Positions 15,439 to 24,927 of a stretch of 64,000 bases of DNA are shown here, one piece after another (position 1 is the first letter of the stretch; each line of letters begins with the position of its first letter). The translations under genes were made by a program, and so were the position numbers. The stretch spans positions 52,315-116,314 of the forward strand of contig CAVEQO010000001.1 of assembly GCA_963617965.1 (NCBI GenBank), read 5' to 3'. The notes beneath the pieces are model-generated. The model made no database searches and was not told the origin of the DNA. It saw nothing but the letters and a program-made list of their open reading frames with translations. The DNA is from UBA6382 sp963617965 (GTDB lineage: Bacteria > Bacteroidota > Bacteroidia > Bacteroidales > Bacteroidaceae).

Positions 15439-17928
15439 TCAGAAAGGATATCCTATCGCAAAGTGGAACGCAAAGCGGTTTGCCAGTCTGCCCGTGTCGA
15501 AATAGCCCGGTCTTGTGCTTGCCGGGTCATGGAGGGCCACGCCCATGTCAAGGCGCACAACGAGGAAGTCAAGGTCGTAGCGCATTCCCAGTCCGCTGCC
15601 GAGGGCTATGTCCCGCATGAGGTCGGGCAGGTGGAAAGTGCCGCCCGGCCGTGTTTCATCGCTGCGCATGGTCCACACGTTGCCGGCATCGAAGAACCAT
15701 GCCCCCATGAGAGAGCCGAAGAGGGGGAAGCGCAGTTCCACGTTGCCTTCAAGCTTGATGTCGCCGGTCTGATCCATATAGGAATATTTTCGTCCCCGGC
15801 TGACGAACCGTCCCGGACCGACGGAACGGATGGGGAACGCCCTGATGCTGTTGGCCCCGCCGACATAGAACTGGTCGTTGTAGGGTATGACGTCGGTGTT
15901 GCCGTAGGAATAGGCAATGCCGCCCATGAGGCGCGTGGCCAGAAGCGTGGCGGCGCCAAGCTTGTAGGATTTGCGTATCTCGGAAGACAGTTTGACGAAT
16001 TGTGCAAAAGGGTTGTTGAACACGGTCTTGTTCTTCTTGGAGAAACTTTCGCCCGCCACGGCACATATGCCTGAGGTGACGGCCCCCGCTTCCTTTACGG
16101 TCAGTTGCCAGACGATCGGGTTGCGCATGCGGGACGGCGAGGAGTACGTGTAGGTGTACTGTATTGCCGGCACGAATCGGTCGCGCATTGAAACGGCAAG
16201 CGACGGGCTGCTGTCGAGAATGGAGTCAAACTCTGCCGTGGTGCGGATAAGTTTGTCGAACGACAGCGATACCGGTGACAGCTCGTGGCGCGAAGTCCGG
16301 CTTCTGTGCCATGTGTAGGTGAGGTCGATGCCGAGCGAAAACATATTGTAGAATCCGGCGCGGTTGAGCCAGTCCGTAGAGAACGATATGCTTGTGGCGG
16401 CAGGAAGGCGCAGCCTGCGCGGGTTCATGCCCGGGAAGACAAACCGTGGGATGTCAAGCGACACCTTGGTGCCGACTTCATAGGAATTGAACAGAGCCCC
16501 TTTCTGGCCTTTCTCCAGATTGGTCTTCCATTCGTATGACCCGAAAATCTTGAATGAGAGCAGCTCGGCACGTTTGAAAGCATTCTTCTTCTTGAGCGCG
16601 AACGACAGTCCCGGTCCGATACGCTCGTTGTTGCGCTCGGTCACGTTGACCTCAAAGTCGGCGCTGTATCTTTTGTCGAGGACGGCGTTGATCCAGAGGT
16701 CAAGGGTGTCGCACGCCGGCATGGTGTCGCGCGGCACATAGTTCAGTGACAATTGCGAGAAAATGCCCAGTTCGCCCAGCAGCTGTTGGGTTTTCTGCTG
16801 GTCGTCGTATCTGTACAGCTTGCCCTGACGGTGGAGGAGATTGCGGAATATAACACCGGGCTTGACCGGGCGCGATGCCCCGGAATAGTAGTAGCAGCCT
16901 ATGCCGCGCGGCATTTTATGCTCGTGCTGTATGGTGTCGCCCTGATTGTTCAGCACGGTTATGTTGGCCTTGCCCATGTGCCACTGTCTGGTGACCATGG
17001 GCGGAATGTTGGCCTTGGGCTGCATGCGCAGCTGCACCTTGTACGGTTTCGCTATGGTGTCGGCCTTGTAAGCGGCCGACGACGGACGGTAATAATAAAA
17101 GCCCTCGTTGCGCAGTATTGAGGCTATGCGCGACTGTTCGTTGGCGAGGGTGGATGCGGAGAACGGCACTCCCCTTTTCAGCAGGCTACCGGATCTGTTG
17201 GCCTGTATCAGGCTGTCTATCCGCCCCTCAAAACCGAGGAACTCAACGCTGTCAATGCGGAACAGTCTGCCCGTGTGTATGTTGTAGTTTATTCCGGCCT
17301 TGCGCGGGTTCTTTTTGTGCTGCAGCGAGAAATCCGCCTGTCCGTGGAAATAGCCGTAGTTCTTCAACACGTTGTTTGCCACCTTGACGCGGGTGTCGGG
17401 ACTTACGTTGGAGATTAGCACTGGTTCGCTGCCCACAGCCTTGTAAAGGAACCGCCCCAGTCCTTTTTTGGAATCCCCCCATGCGTTGTAGGCCCACAGG
17501 CCTATCGGGAGGGGTGTGCGGTAGTACGAACTGCCGAAAAACGAGTTGTTTGGGGTGCAGGCGAAGACGGCCTCGAGTTCTTCCCTGACGGTTTCAAGTA
17601 CGGCGTTTTCCTGATCTCTGGCTATGCGTATGGAGTCGCTCTCGCGGGGAGTCAGTTTAGCGTGGATTGTCCTGTCCGGCTCTTTCTTGGCCGTGCCGTT
17701 GCCTGTCAGGGCATCCGATATTTTGTCGACGGCGTCGGCAATGGAAACGATAACTCCACCCGTGTATTTTGCATCGCCTTTGCGGTACGGGTCGCCCTGA
17801 TCCACGTAGTTTACGGAACTTATGCCAGTATAGAGCGTTTCGCCATCGGGCAGATTGTCGGTTGTTGAGCATGCCGCAAGAGCCATAATGACGAGGACAT
17901 AACAGCCTGCCGTTGTGAAAAGTCTCAT
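15439..17928 (-). CDS. tamL: TamL, lipoprotein BamA/TamA-family outer-membrane protein
   Basis: 829 residues. A lipobox LAAC (Cys20) replaces the normal signal peptide, the hallmark of the Bacteroidetes TamA variant. POTRA-like domains cover roughly 190-440 (GINYNIHTGRLFRIDSVEF, GVPFSASTLANEQSRIASILR). The BamA-type barrel follows to the C-terminus, with the conserved QFYVGGANSIRAFPIRSVGPG loop and an aromatic end HFAIGYPF. It is the partner of TamB, whose stop overlaps its ATG by four bases. The pair inserts or moves material between the inner and outer membranes. Confidence 0.9.
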   Translation of the reverse strand: MRLFTTAGCYVLVIMALAACSTTDNLPDGETLYTGISSVNYVDQGDPYRKGDAKYTGGVIVSIADAVDKISDALTGNGTAKKEPDRTIHAKLTPRESDSIRIARDQENAVLETVREELEAVFACTPNNSFFGSSYYRTPLPIGLWAYNAWGDSKKGLGRFLYKAVGSEPVLISNVSPDTRVKVANNVLKNYGYFHGQADFSLQHKKNPRKAGINYNIHTGRLFRIDSVEFLGFEGRIDSLIQANRSGSLLKRGVPFSASTLANEQSRIASILRNEGFYYYRPSSAAYKADTIAKPYKVQLRMQPKANIPPMVTRQWHMGKANITVLNNQGDTIQHEHKMPRGIGCYYYSGASRPVKPGVIFRNLLHRQGKLYRYDDQQKTQQLLGELGIFSQLSLNYVPRDTMPACDTLDLWINAVLDKRYSADFEVNVTERNNERIGPGLSFALKKKNAFKRAELLSFKIFGSYEWKTNLEKGQKGALFNSYEVGTKVSLDIPRFVFPGMNPRRLRLPAATSISFSTDWLNRAGFYNMFSLGIDLTYTWHRSRTSRHELSPVSLSFDKLIRTTAEFDSILDSSPSLAVSMRDRFVPAIQYTYTYSSPSRMRNPIVWQLTVKEAGAVTSGICAVAGESFSKKNKTVFNNPFAQFVKLSSEIRKSYKLGAATLLATRLMGGIAYSYGNTDVIPYNDQFYVGGANSIRAFPIRSVGPGRFVSRGRKYSYMDQTGDIKLEGNVELRFPLFGSLMGAWFFDAGNVWTMRSDETRPGGTFHLPDLMRDIALGSGLGMRYDLDFLVVRLDMGVALHDPASTRPGYFDTGRLANRFAFHFAIGYPF

Positions 17929-20900
17929 TTCTTCTTTTTTCTGAAAATAAGGAGATCGCCGAAACTGTTGGTCTTGCGGCGCAGTATGTAGCCGGCCCCG
18001 CCCGAAGAATAGCGTCCTTCAAGCGGGTCGTAGTTGTCGTTGTCATAGAAGACCCGCAGATACCGCGAGTTGTTTTTGTCAAGCCGGTACTCCAGCGAGA
18101 TATTGTCGATGAAACTCTGTGCGGCGGAATTGTCTTCCGTGTTGCCGGTGCTTACTTTCCCCCCGAGAATAAAGGTCACGCGGTCGTTCCACAACTTCTT
18201 GGAGAACTGGAATGTATAGTCGGTCTGCGTTTCTCCTGTTGAAGACGTGTTGCCCTCGATGCCCACGCTGAAATCTATGCTTTTCAGTGCGTTGCCCGTG
18301 ATGTTCTGTATTTCGCTTTCCAGAAAAGCGTTAAGGGCGTTGGTGGCCTTGAAACCAGACCTGTTGTCCGTTGAGGCATACATGCCGGTGGCAAGCATGG
18401 TGATGGCGAGCTTGTTTCTTGTGTCGCTTGAAAGAGAGGCCAGTTCGTTCTGCACCTCAAGGTCTTCCGGGGCGTTGATAAGGAATTCCAGCCCCATGTC
18501 CGACAGCTGTCGCGAGATGGCCACGCCCACATTGAATGTCACCATACGCGTTGCCCCGTTGTCATCGGATACGGAAGCCTTGGTGGTTTCCATGGCTGTG
18601 ATGTCCAGCGTGGGGTTGGTCGGGTCTCCGTTGAAGGTGACATGGTTGCCCTCCGTGAACGTGAAAGTCTTGAGCGGAATGAACGGCAGCGTGTATTTCA
18701 TCTCGCCGCTGTTGATGTTGAAGCGTCCGTGCAGTGCCGTCTCGCCTGACGGGAAAATGCGCAGGGTGAGGTCGCCTCCGCCCTTGCAGTCCACGTAGCT
18801 CTTGCCGTCGGCACTCAGTTGGCAGTGCAGGCTGGCGAGTTCGTCAATGCCTATGTTGAGGTTCATGAACGTTCCGCTGACGGGCACGGACTCCTGTTCC
18901 CCGTCGTGCGGCTCGGTGAAACTGGTGAATTCCACAAGACCGCTGAACCGGTCTTCCACTTGCAGCGGCGTGTCGGTCATGACGTATGTCACGTTTGTTT
19001 TTTCAAGGATTTTCATGTCGCCCGTAAGCAAGATCAGACCGTTTTTGCCTTTTACGGCTGCGTCAAGGTTGATGAAGACATTGCCGAACACCATGGATTT
19101 CTTGGTTTTGCGCGCGTTGATTATCTCGTAGTCCTTGGCATTGACCTTGAGATCCATGACCATATTGCCGAGATTGCTGAAATCTATGTCACCATTGATA
19201 TGCAGAGGGTTTTCGCCCTTGGAGAACAACGCCATGTCCTTGAACCGTATCCGGCTGTCCGTAATGTCTATGGTCTTGTTCTCCATTGTGAGGTCAAACC
19301 CGTAGAGTTCCGAATAGACATGAGTGGAGTCGGTACTGATATGCCCGTTGAACGCCAGTTTGTCAAGCGTTCCGGTCACAGAGACCTCGCCGTCGAGGTC
19401 TCCGCTGAACTCCAGCGTGCCGTCGTTGCCCATAAGCGGATTGAAGAGCTTGCACGGCAGGTGATCAAGGGAAAGGCTGGCATTGAGCACGCCCGCAGCC
19501 CCGTTGCCGTAGTGGCCGTCAAGGGTAGCTATCTCCCTGTTGTCGCTGAGGATTTGCGCCACGACATAATGACCGCTGTCTTCGGGCATATAGAACAGTT
19601 CTGTGCCCAAAGAGCCGATGGTCGTTCCCTCGAATTCCAAATCCCTGGTCTCGAGTGCCGCCACGGCAGTGAACACGGAATCTTTCTTGATCATGTGTAC
19701 GTCACCCGACAGGAATCCCGCCATCTGTGGCATAAAAGGAATCACGTTCGACAGGTCGCGCAGACTGAGATGGGCGATACTCAAAGTGAGGTCGTGTTCA
19801 CCGGAGGAGTCCACTGGCATGGAAAACAGTTTCAGAGCGGTGTTGTCATCGGCCAGAAGACTGACATTGGCGGTTACATTCCTGCTGCTGTCAACGGTTA
19901 TGCAGTTGTCCTTGTTGACGGTGAACTTGCGGTAGGCAATGGTCGACTCTTCCGGAAACAGGCTCAGCATGACCTCGCCCTGCGGAGTGAACGAAGCACG
20001 GGCACCTATGTTGAGCCCCCGCTTGCCCTTGGCGTCCGTGAAGTCGGCGAGGACGGAAACCCCGTCTTCAAGCATCTCACCGTCAATGGTGGCGGAAAAC
20101 CTGTTGGGGTTGCTGCGTTTGCTGTTCCTTACGAAAGCGTGGAGACTGAGCCGGTTCTTGTCTTGCGTGACGTTGACAGTGGACTGCTCAAGCAGGACGG
20201 CTCCTGCCTTGAATGACCTGATATCGATGTCGGCGTTTATGCCCGAGTCCTTGCCTGTGTTGACTTTGGCATAGAGGGAATCGAAAGAATAGCCCTGCAT
20301 GGCAAGGAACTGCTGTACGGGATTGTTGCCGGTAGCCCTGACCGTGAGGTCAAGGTCTGGCAGGAGAGACCGCAGGGTGTCGGTGTTGAACTGTGCGCGG
20401 GAGAACTGGTCCGACAGGCGGGCGGCATAGTCGCCGTAGCCGCCGATGATGTCCGCGACCGGCTCCGGCGCATCAAGGCGTATTGTCATGTCGCCGGAAG
20501 CAAGCCGTGCGGTGGTGGAGCTGTTGTCTGTGCGGAAATCCACATGCATATTGCAGCCGGGGAATCCCATGCCGGATGTCACCGCATTGAGCGGATCTAT
20601 ATCGCCTGCCACCGCTATGGAGCCGGTCCTGTCGTCAAGACAGACCTGCAGGTCAACGCCCATGATGAGGCACAGGTCGTTTTGCTCATTTCCGTCAGTC
20701 CCGCTCTTGCCGAGACCGAGCGAGAGGCGTTCTATATCGCCCTTGAGTGCGATGGCGGTTTCGTGTCCGGTTTTGACAGCATCAACGGTCAGTCCGGCCT
20801 TGAGCCATGAGTTGTCGGCAGCTACCCTTGCGTGAGCCTGCGGTCCCTGCAGTTCTGCATTGACGGCTGTCCCGTTGAACGGAATTCCATCGTATGCGAA

Positions 20901-22544
20901 ACTTGCTATAGTACCTTTTGACGTTATGCCGGTACCTTTTGACAGGAAATCTGTGCCGTGTCCTTTTATGTCGAAGCTGGCGGTGAGGGGAGAGAGATTC
21001 ATACCAGTCACAAAGGCGTGGAGCGGAAAGCGGTGCGCCTGCAGCTTTGCGGCATAGGCTGTATTGCGTGCCGAATAGAAACCGCTGAGACTCAGTTTGC
21101 CGCCGCCGTGGTATATGGCGTTATTGTCGAGGGTGTATCTGTCGCCGCTGAAACTTATGTCGCCCCCGATCTGCACGTTGCCGGGTATGCATACGGTCTG
21201 TCTCAGACCGTGCGGAATCATGCCGTTGATGAACCGTGTGTCTTCAAGCGTTACAGCATAGTGAATATTGCCGTTGCGGTCTTTGTCCGAGAGGATATTG
21301 CGGGCAGAACCGTGCAGACGCACCTCCGCATTGTGCGGCATGGATACGTTGCAATAGCCGACAGTCAGATCTGCCACGGAACCCTCCGCCCTAAGATTGA
21401 TACCGACAGGTTCGTCAGGCCACAGTCTCAGCAGATTGTCGGGCAGACCGCCCGCAAGAGTACTGATGTCCCCCTTGCCGACCGTCCCACTCACCTTTGC
21501 CTCCATGCGTCCGCTGCCCTGTTTGTCAAGGGCACGGAACGGAAGTCGTATGTCAGCCTTTATTTCGGAGCAGGGAGTCCTGAGTATTGCCCCCGCGACA
21601 TCTATGCGAGCGGTGTCGTAATGCAGGTTTGCCGACAGACTGTTGACGGTCAGCCCGCTCCTCTCCTTAAGTGCCAGTTTGTGCAACTTCAGGTCAAGGG
21701 ACTGCCGGGCATACTTGAAGTCCTTTGCCTTGAGGCAGAGGAGACCGAAGCGAAGGTGGTTAAAGTCAAGCGGGTGCGGATTCGCCTTGGTGGCAGGGAC
21801 TGCCGGCTCGTGGGGCAGATTGCAGACCACGTCGCGTGAGGACAGACCTATCGTGCCCACCTCGTAGATTTCGTCCTTCAGGTTTATCAGGGCATTGCCG
21901 AGACGGAGCTGTGCTATGTCTGCGCTGATGCGCATAGAGTCGCCCGGCGTCTGCAGACTGACGGCGGTGTTCTGCAGCCGGATCTCCTTGAACTTTATCC
22001 GCCACGGCAAGGGAGTTGCCGGTGTGGTGTCTTTTTTTGCAGTGTCGCTGAGAACCACGCTGATGTCGGCATCTTTGAGCCGTATGGCATTGATGTCAAT
22101 ATCGCTGGTCTTAAGGTTGCAGAGAGCTGGTTTGTCTATTGCCAGCAACCCGAACCTGCCCTTCATGTGTATGTCGCTGACGAAGTCCTTGCTGTTGAAG
22201 ACAGCCCGCCGCAGTTCAAAGCCGTTGATGTCAACCCTGCCGCCCAACAGTGGCAGGAGCTTTATGTCAAGGAGCAACAGATCGGCGGATACCACGGTGT
22301 CGGCATCCTGCATGGCGGTCATTTTGCCGACCAGCAGGTCAAGGGGAAAAGAGAGCCTTACTTTGTCCACGCTGACCGTCATGCCCGTTTCCCGGCTGAG
22401 GTAGTCGGTCGTGCGGTTCTTCATGAAGGTCTGTACGGGCGGCAGGTAGAGCAGCATGGCCAGGAACAGAAACGCTGCAACGACGGCAAGAACGGCTCTT
22501 GCCGACCATATCAGGGTTTTCGCTGTTAGTCGCTTTGCTTTCAT
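17925..22544 (-). CDS. tamB: TamB, inner-membrane-anchored translocation/assembly protein
   Basis: 1539 residues with one N-terminal membrane helix (SARAVLAVVAAFLFLAMLLYL), then a very long repetitive beta-strand region and the conserved TamB C-terminal domain (about 1150-1539: GDLTLRIFPSGETALHGRF, SGEMKYTLPFIPLKTFTFTEGN, PDYTFQFSKKLW-like). The AsmA/TamB fold makes a hydrophobic groove bridging the periplasm, used for outer-membrane protein assembly or lipid transport. It is translationally coupled to tamL. Codon use and composition look like the neighbours. Confidence 0.9.
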   Translation of the reverse strand: MKAKRLTAKTLIWSARAVLAVVAAFLFLAMLLYLPPVQTFMKNRTTDYLSRETGMTVSVDKVRLSFPLDLLVGKMTAMQDADTVVSADLLLLDIKLLPLLGGRVDINGFELRRAVFNSKDFVSDIHMKGRFGLLAIDKPALCNLKTSDIDINAIRLKDADISVVLSDTAKKDTTPATPLPWRIKFKEIRLQNTAVSLQTPGDSMRISADIAQLRLGNALINLKDEIYEVGTIGLSSRDVVCNLPHEPAVPATKANPHPLDFNHLRFGLLCLKAKDFKYARQSLDLKLHKLALKERSGLTVNSLSANLHYDTARIDVAGAILRTPCSEIKADIRLPFRALDKQGSGRMEAKVSGTVGKGDISTLAGGLPDNLLRLWPDEPVGINLRAEGSVADLTVGYCNVSMPHNAEVRLHGSARNILSDKDRNGNIHYAVTLEDTRFINGMIPHGLRQTVCIPGNVQIGGDISFSGDRYTLDNNAIYHGGGKLSLSGFYSARNTAYAAKLQAHRFPLHAFVTGMNLSPLTASFDIKGHGTDFLSKGTGITSKGTIASFAYDGIPFNGTAVNAELQGPQAHARVAADNSWLKAGLTVDAVKTGHETAIALKGDIERLSLGLGKSGTDGNEQNDLCLIMGVDLQVCLDDRTGSIAVAGDIDPLNAVTSGMGFPGCNMHVDFRTDNSSTTARLASGDMTIRLDAPEPVADIIGGYGDYAARLSDQFSRAQFNTDTLRSLLPDLDLTVRATGNNPVQQFLAMQGYSFDSLYAKVNTGKDSGINADIDIRSFKAGAVLLEQSTVNVTQDKNRLSLHAFVRNSKRSNPNRFSATIDGEMLEDGVSVLADFTDAKGKRGLNIGARASFTPQGEVMLSLFPEESTIAYRKFTVNKDNCITVDSSRNVTANVSLLADDNTALKLFSMPVDSSGEHDLTLSIAHLSLRDLSNVIPFMPQMAGFLSGDVHMIKKDSVFTAVAALETRDLEFEGTTIGSLGTELFYMPEDSGHYVVAQILSDNREIATLDGHYGNGAAGVLNASLSLDHLPCKLFNPLMGNDGTLEFSGDLDGEVSVTGTLDKLAFNGHISTDSTHVYSELYGFDLTMENKTIDITDSRIRFKDMALFSKGENPLHINGDIDFSNLGNMVMDLKVNAKDYEIINARKTKKSMVFGNVFINLDAAVKGKNGLILLTGDMKILEKTNVTYVMTDTPLQVEDRFSGLVEFTSFTEPHDGEQESVPVSGTFMNLNIGIDELASLHCQLSADGKSYVDCKGGGDLTLRIFPSGETALHGRFNINSGEMKYTLPFIPLKTFTFTEGNHVTFNGDPTNPTLDITAMETTKASVSDDNGATRMVTFNVGVAISRQLSDMGLEFLINAPEDLEVQNELASLSSDTRNKLAITMLATGMYASTDNRSGFKATNALNAFLESEIQNITGNALKSIDFSVGIEGNTSSTGETQTDYTFQFSKKLWNDRVTFILGGKVSTGNTEDNSAAQSFIDNISLEYRLDKNNSRYLRVFYDNDNYDPLEGRYSSGGAGYILRRKTNSFGDLLIFRKKKK

Positions 22545-22598
22545 CGCATTGGAAAAGGAAGAAATGTTCTGTTGTCTTCCCCTGTTTCTGTCTTCCGC

Positions 22599-24056
22599 CT
22601 ATTTGTTCTTACTACCGTTACGCCCCAGTACCACAGTTCCTCCTATGCCGATGTTTTCCTCAAGCCAGCGGAAGAACCTGTTGGGCAGGGCGGAAGAGGC
22701 GACATAGTACCACGCAAGCGGCACAAAACAGAAGTTGAAACGTTTGGCGGAATAGGCGAGTACGTTTTCAATGGAGTCCCACTTGTAGTCCACTTGATAG
22801 AGGACGAGGTAGTAGCCGGCAATGCTTGCCAGAAGCACTGTGGGAACCAACAGGCCGGAAAAGCCCCCGAACCAGGCGACAGCGTTTGATTCGGATCCCG
22901 CCTTGTTGCTTCTGTGCAAGGAGCAAAAGAGGACGGCAGCAAGGTGTACCGCCAGTACTATGGCAAATGCGTGGAAAGTCCATCCGTAGTACACACCGCC
23001 GCTGAAAAGAGACCACGCCCCTTTGATGACAGTCGCAGCCTTTTGCCCGTCCCAATAGGGGTGTGTGATCACCGCGCTTTCCGCTGTCAGTCCGCACGAG
23101 CTGCTGTACAGCATCCAGACAGCAAGGGGCAAGAGCGAGAGGGCGGGCAGGAATGCGTATTTCCATTCCTTGCGGCGGAGTGCGCTTGCGGCAACTACCA
23201 GCCAAGCCACGCCAATGAACACTACACCTTCGGCTCTCATCCAGTTGTTGACGGCGAGCAGCAGTATTGCGAGCCACAGGTCGCCGCTCTTGCGTCCGGA
23301 CACCCAGAGGCAGGCGTAGACCACACCCGACGATGCCATGCAGGCCTGCATCACGTTGGTTACAGACAACGAGGCAAACGACAGCATTTCGGGTGCTGTC
23401 ACAATCCCCAGAAGAACCAGTACAGAACCAGTGTGCGAAATCCTGCGGCGGCAGAGGCCGTAGAAACCGACGAGAAATCCCAGATAGATGAATGCAGGTA
23501 TGGCTTTGGAGGTGGCAGCTCCGAAAATGTAGACATAGGCATAGGAAAGCTGTATCATGGGCAAGTAGCTGATACTGCTTCCCGCCCCGTGCATCTGGGG
23601 GAAATAGACCGGGTCGAATATGCTCATGCTGCGGAATGTATGCTCCTGGGCACAGACAAAACCGATGGTGTCAAAAGCCGCCATGGAGTCGCGGTCATAG
23701 GTGGGATAGAACAAACATTTGGTGAAATTGATGTATTCCAGATATATCACAACACCCATCATGGCGACCCAGAGGAGGTTTGCCCATCTGAAGTCAATGG
23801 TGACGGGTTTCAGCGAAAGCCGCTGTTTCCTGTACATCCTGTAGTTCACGGTTGCTGCCGCCAGAAGCAGACAGACGGTCATGATGCCGAGAGACGTGCG
23901 TGTCAGGGCAACACCACCCCAGTCCATAAACACCATGGCGAGGGTTGTCAAGGCAAGTCCTGATGGCAGGGCAAAACCTATTTTCTCAAGGAGGGAACTT
24001 TTGCGTGCAATGCGGTTCAGGAGCAGGAAACCGACAAGGAATACCAGTACAAGCAT
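22599..24056 (-). CDS. Polytopic membrane protein, GT-C-like
   Basis: 485 residues with about 12 hydrophobic segments. After an N-terminal LVFLVGFLLLNR helix, a loop contains FYPTYDRDSMAAFDTIGF, with acidic residues in the place where GT-C glycosyltransferases carry their catalytic Asp. That resemblance is weak and is the only functional hint. The companion gene upstream (23 bases) is a soluble domain on one helix whose sequence looks like the C-terminal part of such enzymes. tamB follows 54 bases later. It could transfer sugars from a lipid carrier, but a transporter is not excluded. Confidence 0.6.
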   Translation of the reverse strand: MLVLVFLVGFLLLNRIARKSSLLEKIGFALPSGLALTTLAMVFMDWGGVALTRTSLGIMTVCLLLAAATVNYRMYRKQRLSLKPVTIDFRWANLLWVAMMGVVIYLEYINFTKCLFYPTYDRDSMAAFDTIGFVCAQEHTFRSMSIFDPVYFPQMHGAGSSISYLPMIQLSYAYVYIFGAATSKAIPAFIYLGFLVGFYGLCRRRISHTGSVLVLLGIVTAPEMLSFASLSVTNVMQACMASSGVVYACLWVSGRKSGDLWLAILLLAVNNWMRAEGVVFIGVAWLVVAASALRRKEWKYAFLPALSLLPLAVWMLYSSSCGLTAESAVITHPYWDGQKAATVIKGAWSLFSGGVYYGWTFHAFAIVLAVHLAAVLFCSLHRSNKAGSESNAVAWFGGFSGLLVPTVLLASIAGYYLVLYQVDYKWDSIENVLAYSAKRFNFCFVPLAWYYVASSALPNRFFRWLEENIGIGGTVVLGRNGSKNK

Positions 24057-24079
24057 AGGGCGGTTCAGTTGTTGTTATT

Positions 24080-24640
24080 TTATTTTTGAGGCACAACGGG
24101 CAGTATGGTGTGCATCGTGGTAGAGTCAACGGGGTAGTGCAGCATTTCGGCATTCCTGCCGTTGACGATGCCTACGTGGGTAATACGCTTGGCATAGGGC
24201 GTTTTTCCAAGCTCTTCGCGTATCACAACCTTGCGCGGATAGAGAAACCTGATGGCGGACATCTTGTCTACCAGCGTCCCTCTGAACTGCAGTTTATTGC
24301 CGTATTCGGGTGTCGCCATGAAATCACCCTTGCCGGGATAGAAGACAACGGCATCGGTCGGGGTGTAGTCGCGTATCATCATGACATAGTTGAAATCCAC
24401 GCCGAGTTTGCGCGCCAGACGCTGTTCAGGGCTAAGGGACTTGTCTGTCTTGATGCTCTCAAGGTTGACGGGCGCAAAGGTGTTCCACATCCAGCTGTAG
24501 GCATCGTTGCTTCCGATGACCTTGGAGAAGAGCAACACGCCCATGCCGGCAACCAACAGGTTCAGCAACAGCCGTGTGGAGAAGCCCGGACGGCGTGTTT
24601 TTGCAGCAGTGGCTTGCCGGCCGTTTTTTCTTGTATTCAT
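24080..24640 (-). CDS. Single-pass membrane protein of unknown function
   Basis: 186 residues: a basic N-terminus, one membrane helix (LLLNLLVAGMGVLLFSKVI, about 24-42), then an extracytoplasmic domain with RDYTPTDAVVFYPGKGDF and RFLYPRKVVIRE. I do not recognise a family. The TPxDAVVxxP...FLYPRK arrangement recalls the soluble tail of some membrane glycosyltransferases, and the next gene is a GT-C-like membrane protein 23 bases away, so the two may form one split enzyme or complex. First gene of the probable four-gene tamB/tamL transcription unit. Confidence 0.6.
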   Translation of the reverse strand: MNTRKNGRQATAAKTRRPGFSTRLLLNLLVAGMGVLLFSKVIGSNDAYSWMWNTFAPVNLESIKTDKSLSPEQRLARKLGVDFNYVMMIRDYTPTDAVVFYPGKGDFMATPEYGNKLQFRGTLVDKMSAIRFLYPRKVVIREELGKTPYAKRITHVGIVNGRNAEMLHYPVDSTTMHTILPVVPQK

Positions 24641-24840
24641 GAAGCCTTTAATAATAAGGTGTTTGCAATATGCGCAAAATTACGAAGAAAAAGTCTGTTT
24701 CTGTGGGCAAACGGCAACAAAATATTATGACTCTGCCATAGTCTTCCGCCAAGACGGCCTGCATAAGTATTCGCAAAACAGTGAATGAATGGCGTGCAAT
24801 GCCCAGGAAACAGTTTTTGTATGCATAAACAGCGGCAGAA

Positions 24841-24873
24841 TTGGACAGGTGATAAAAATAAACGTTAAATTTG
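24841..24873 (+). promoter_or_regulatory. Promoter of the first giant secreted protease-like gene
   Basis: -33-like TTGG (24841-24844) and an exact -7 box TAAATTTG (24866-24873) with a 21-base spacer, 55 bases before the ATG at 24928. Confidence 0.6.
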
Positions 24874-24927
24874 CCCTATCTCCTCCTTTGTGCCTGAATC
24901 CTAAATGACAATCAGACCGGTAAGAAC

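Noticed and set aside
18819..20216. Plus-strand frame of 465 codons opposite tamB
   Set aside because: Antisense to a clear TamB coding region; the product has no family resemblance or signal features.
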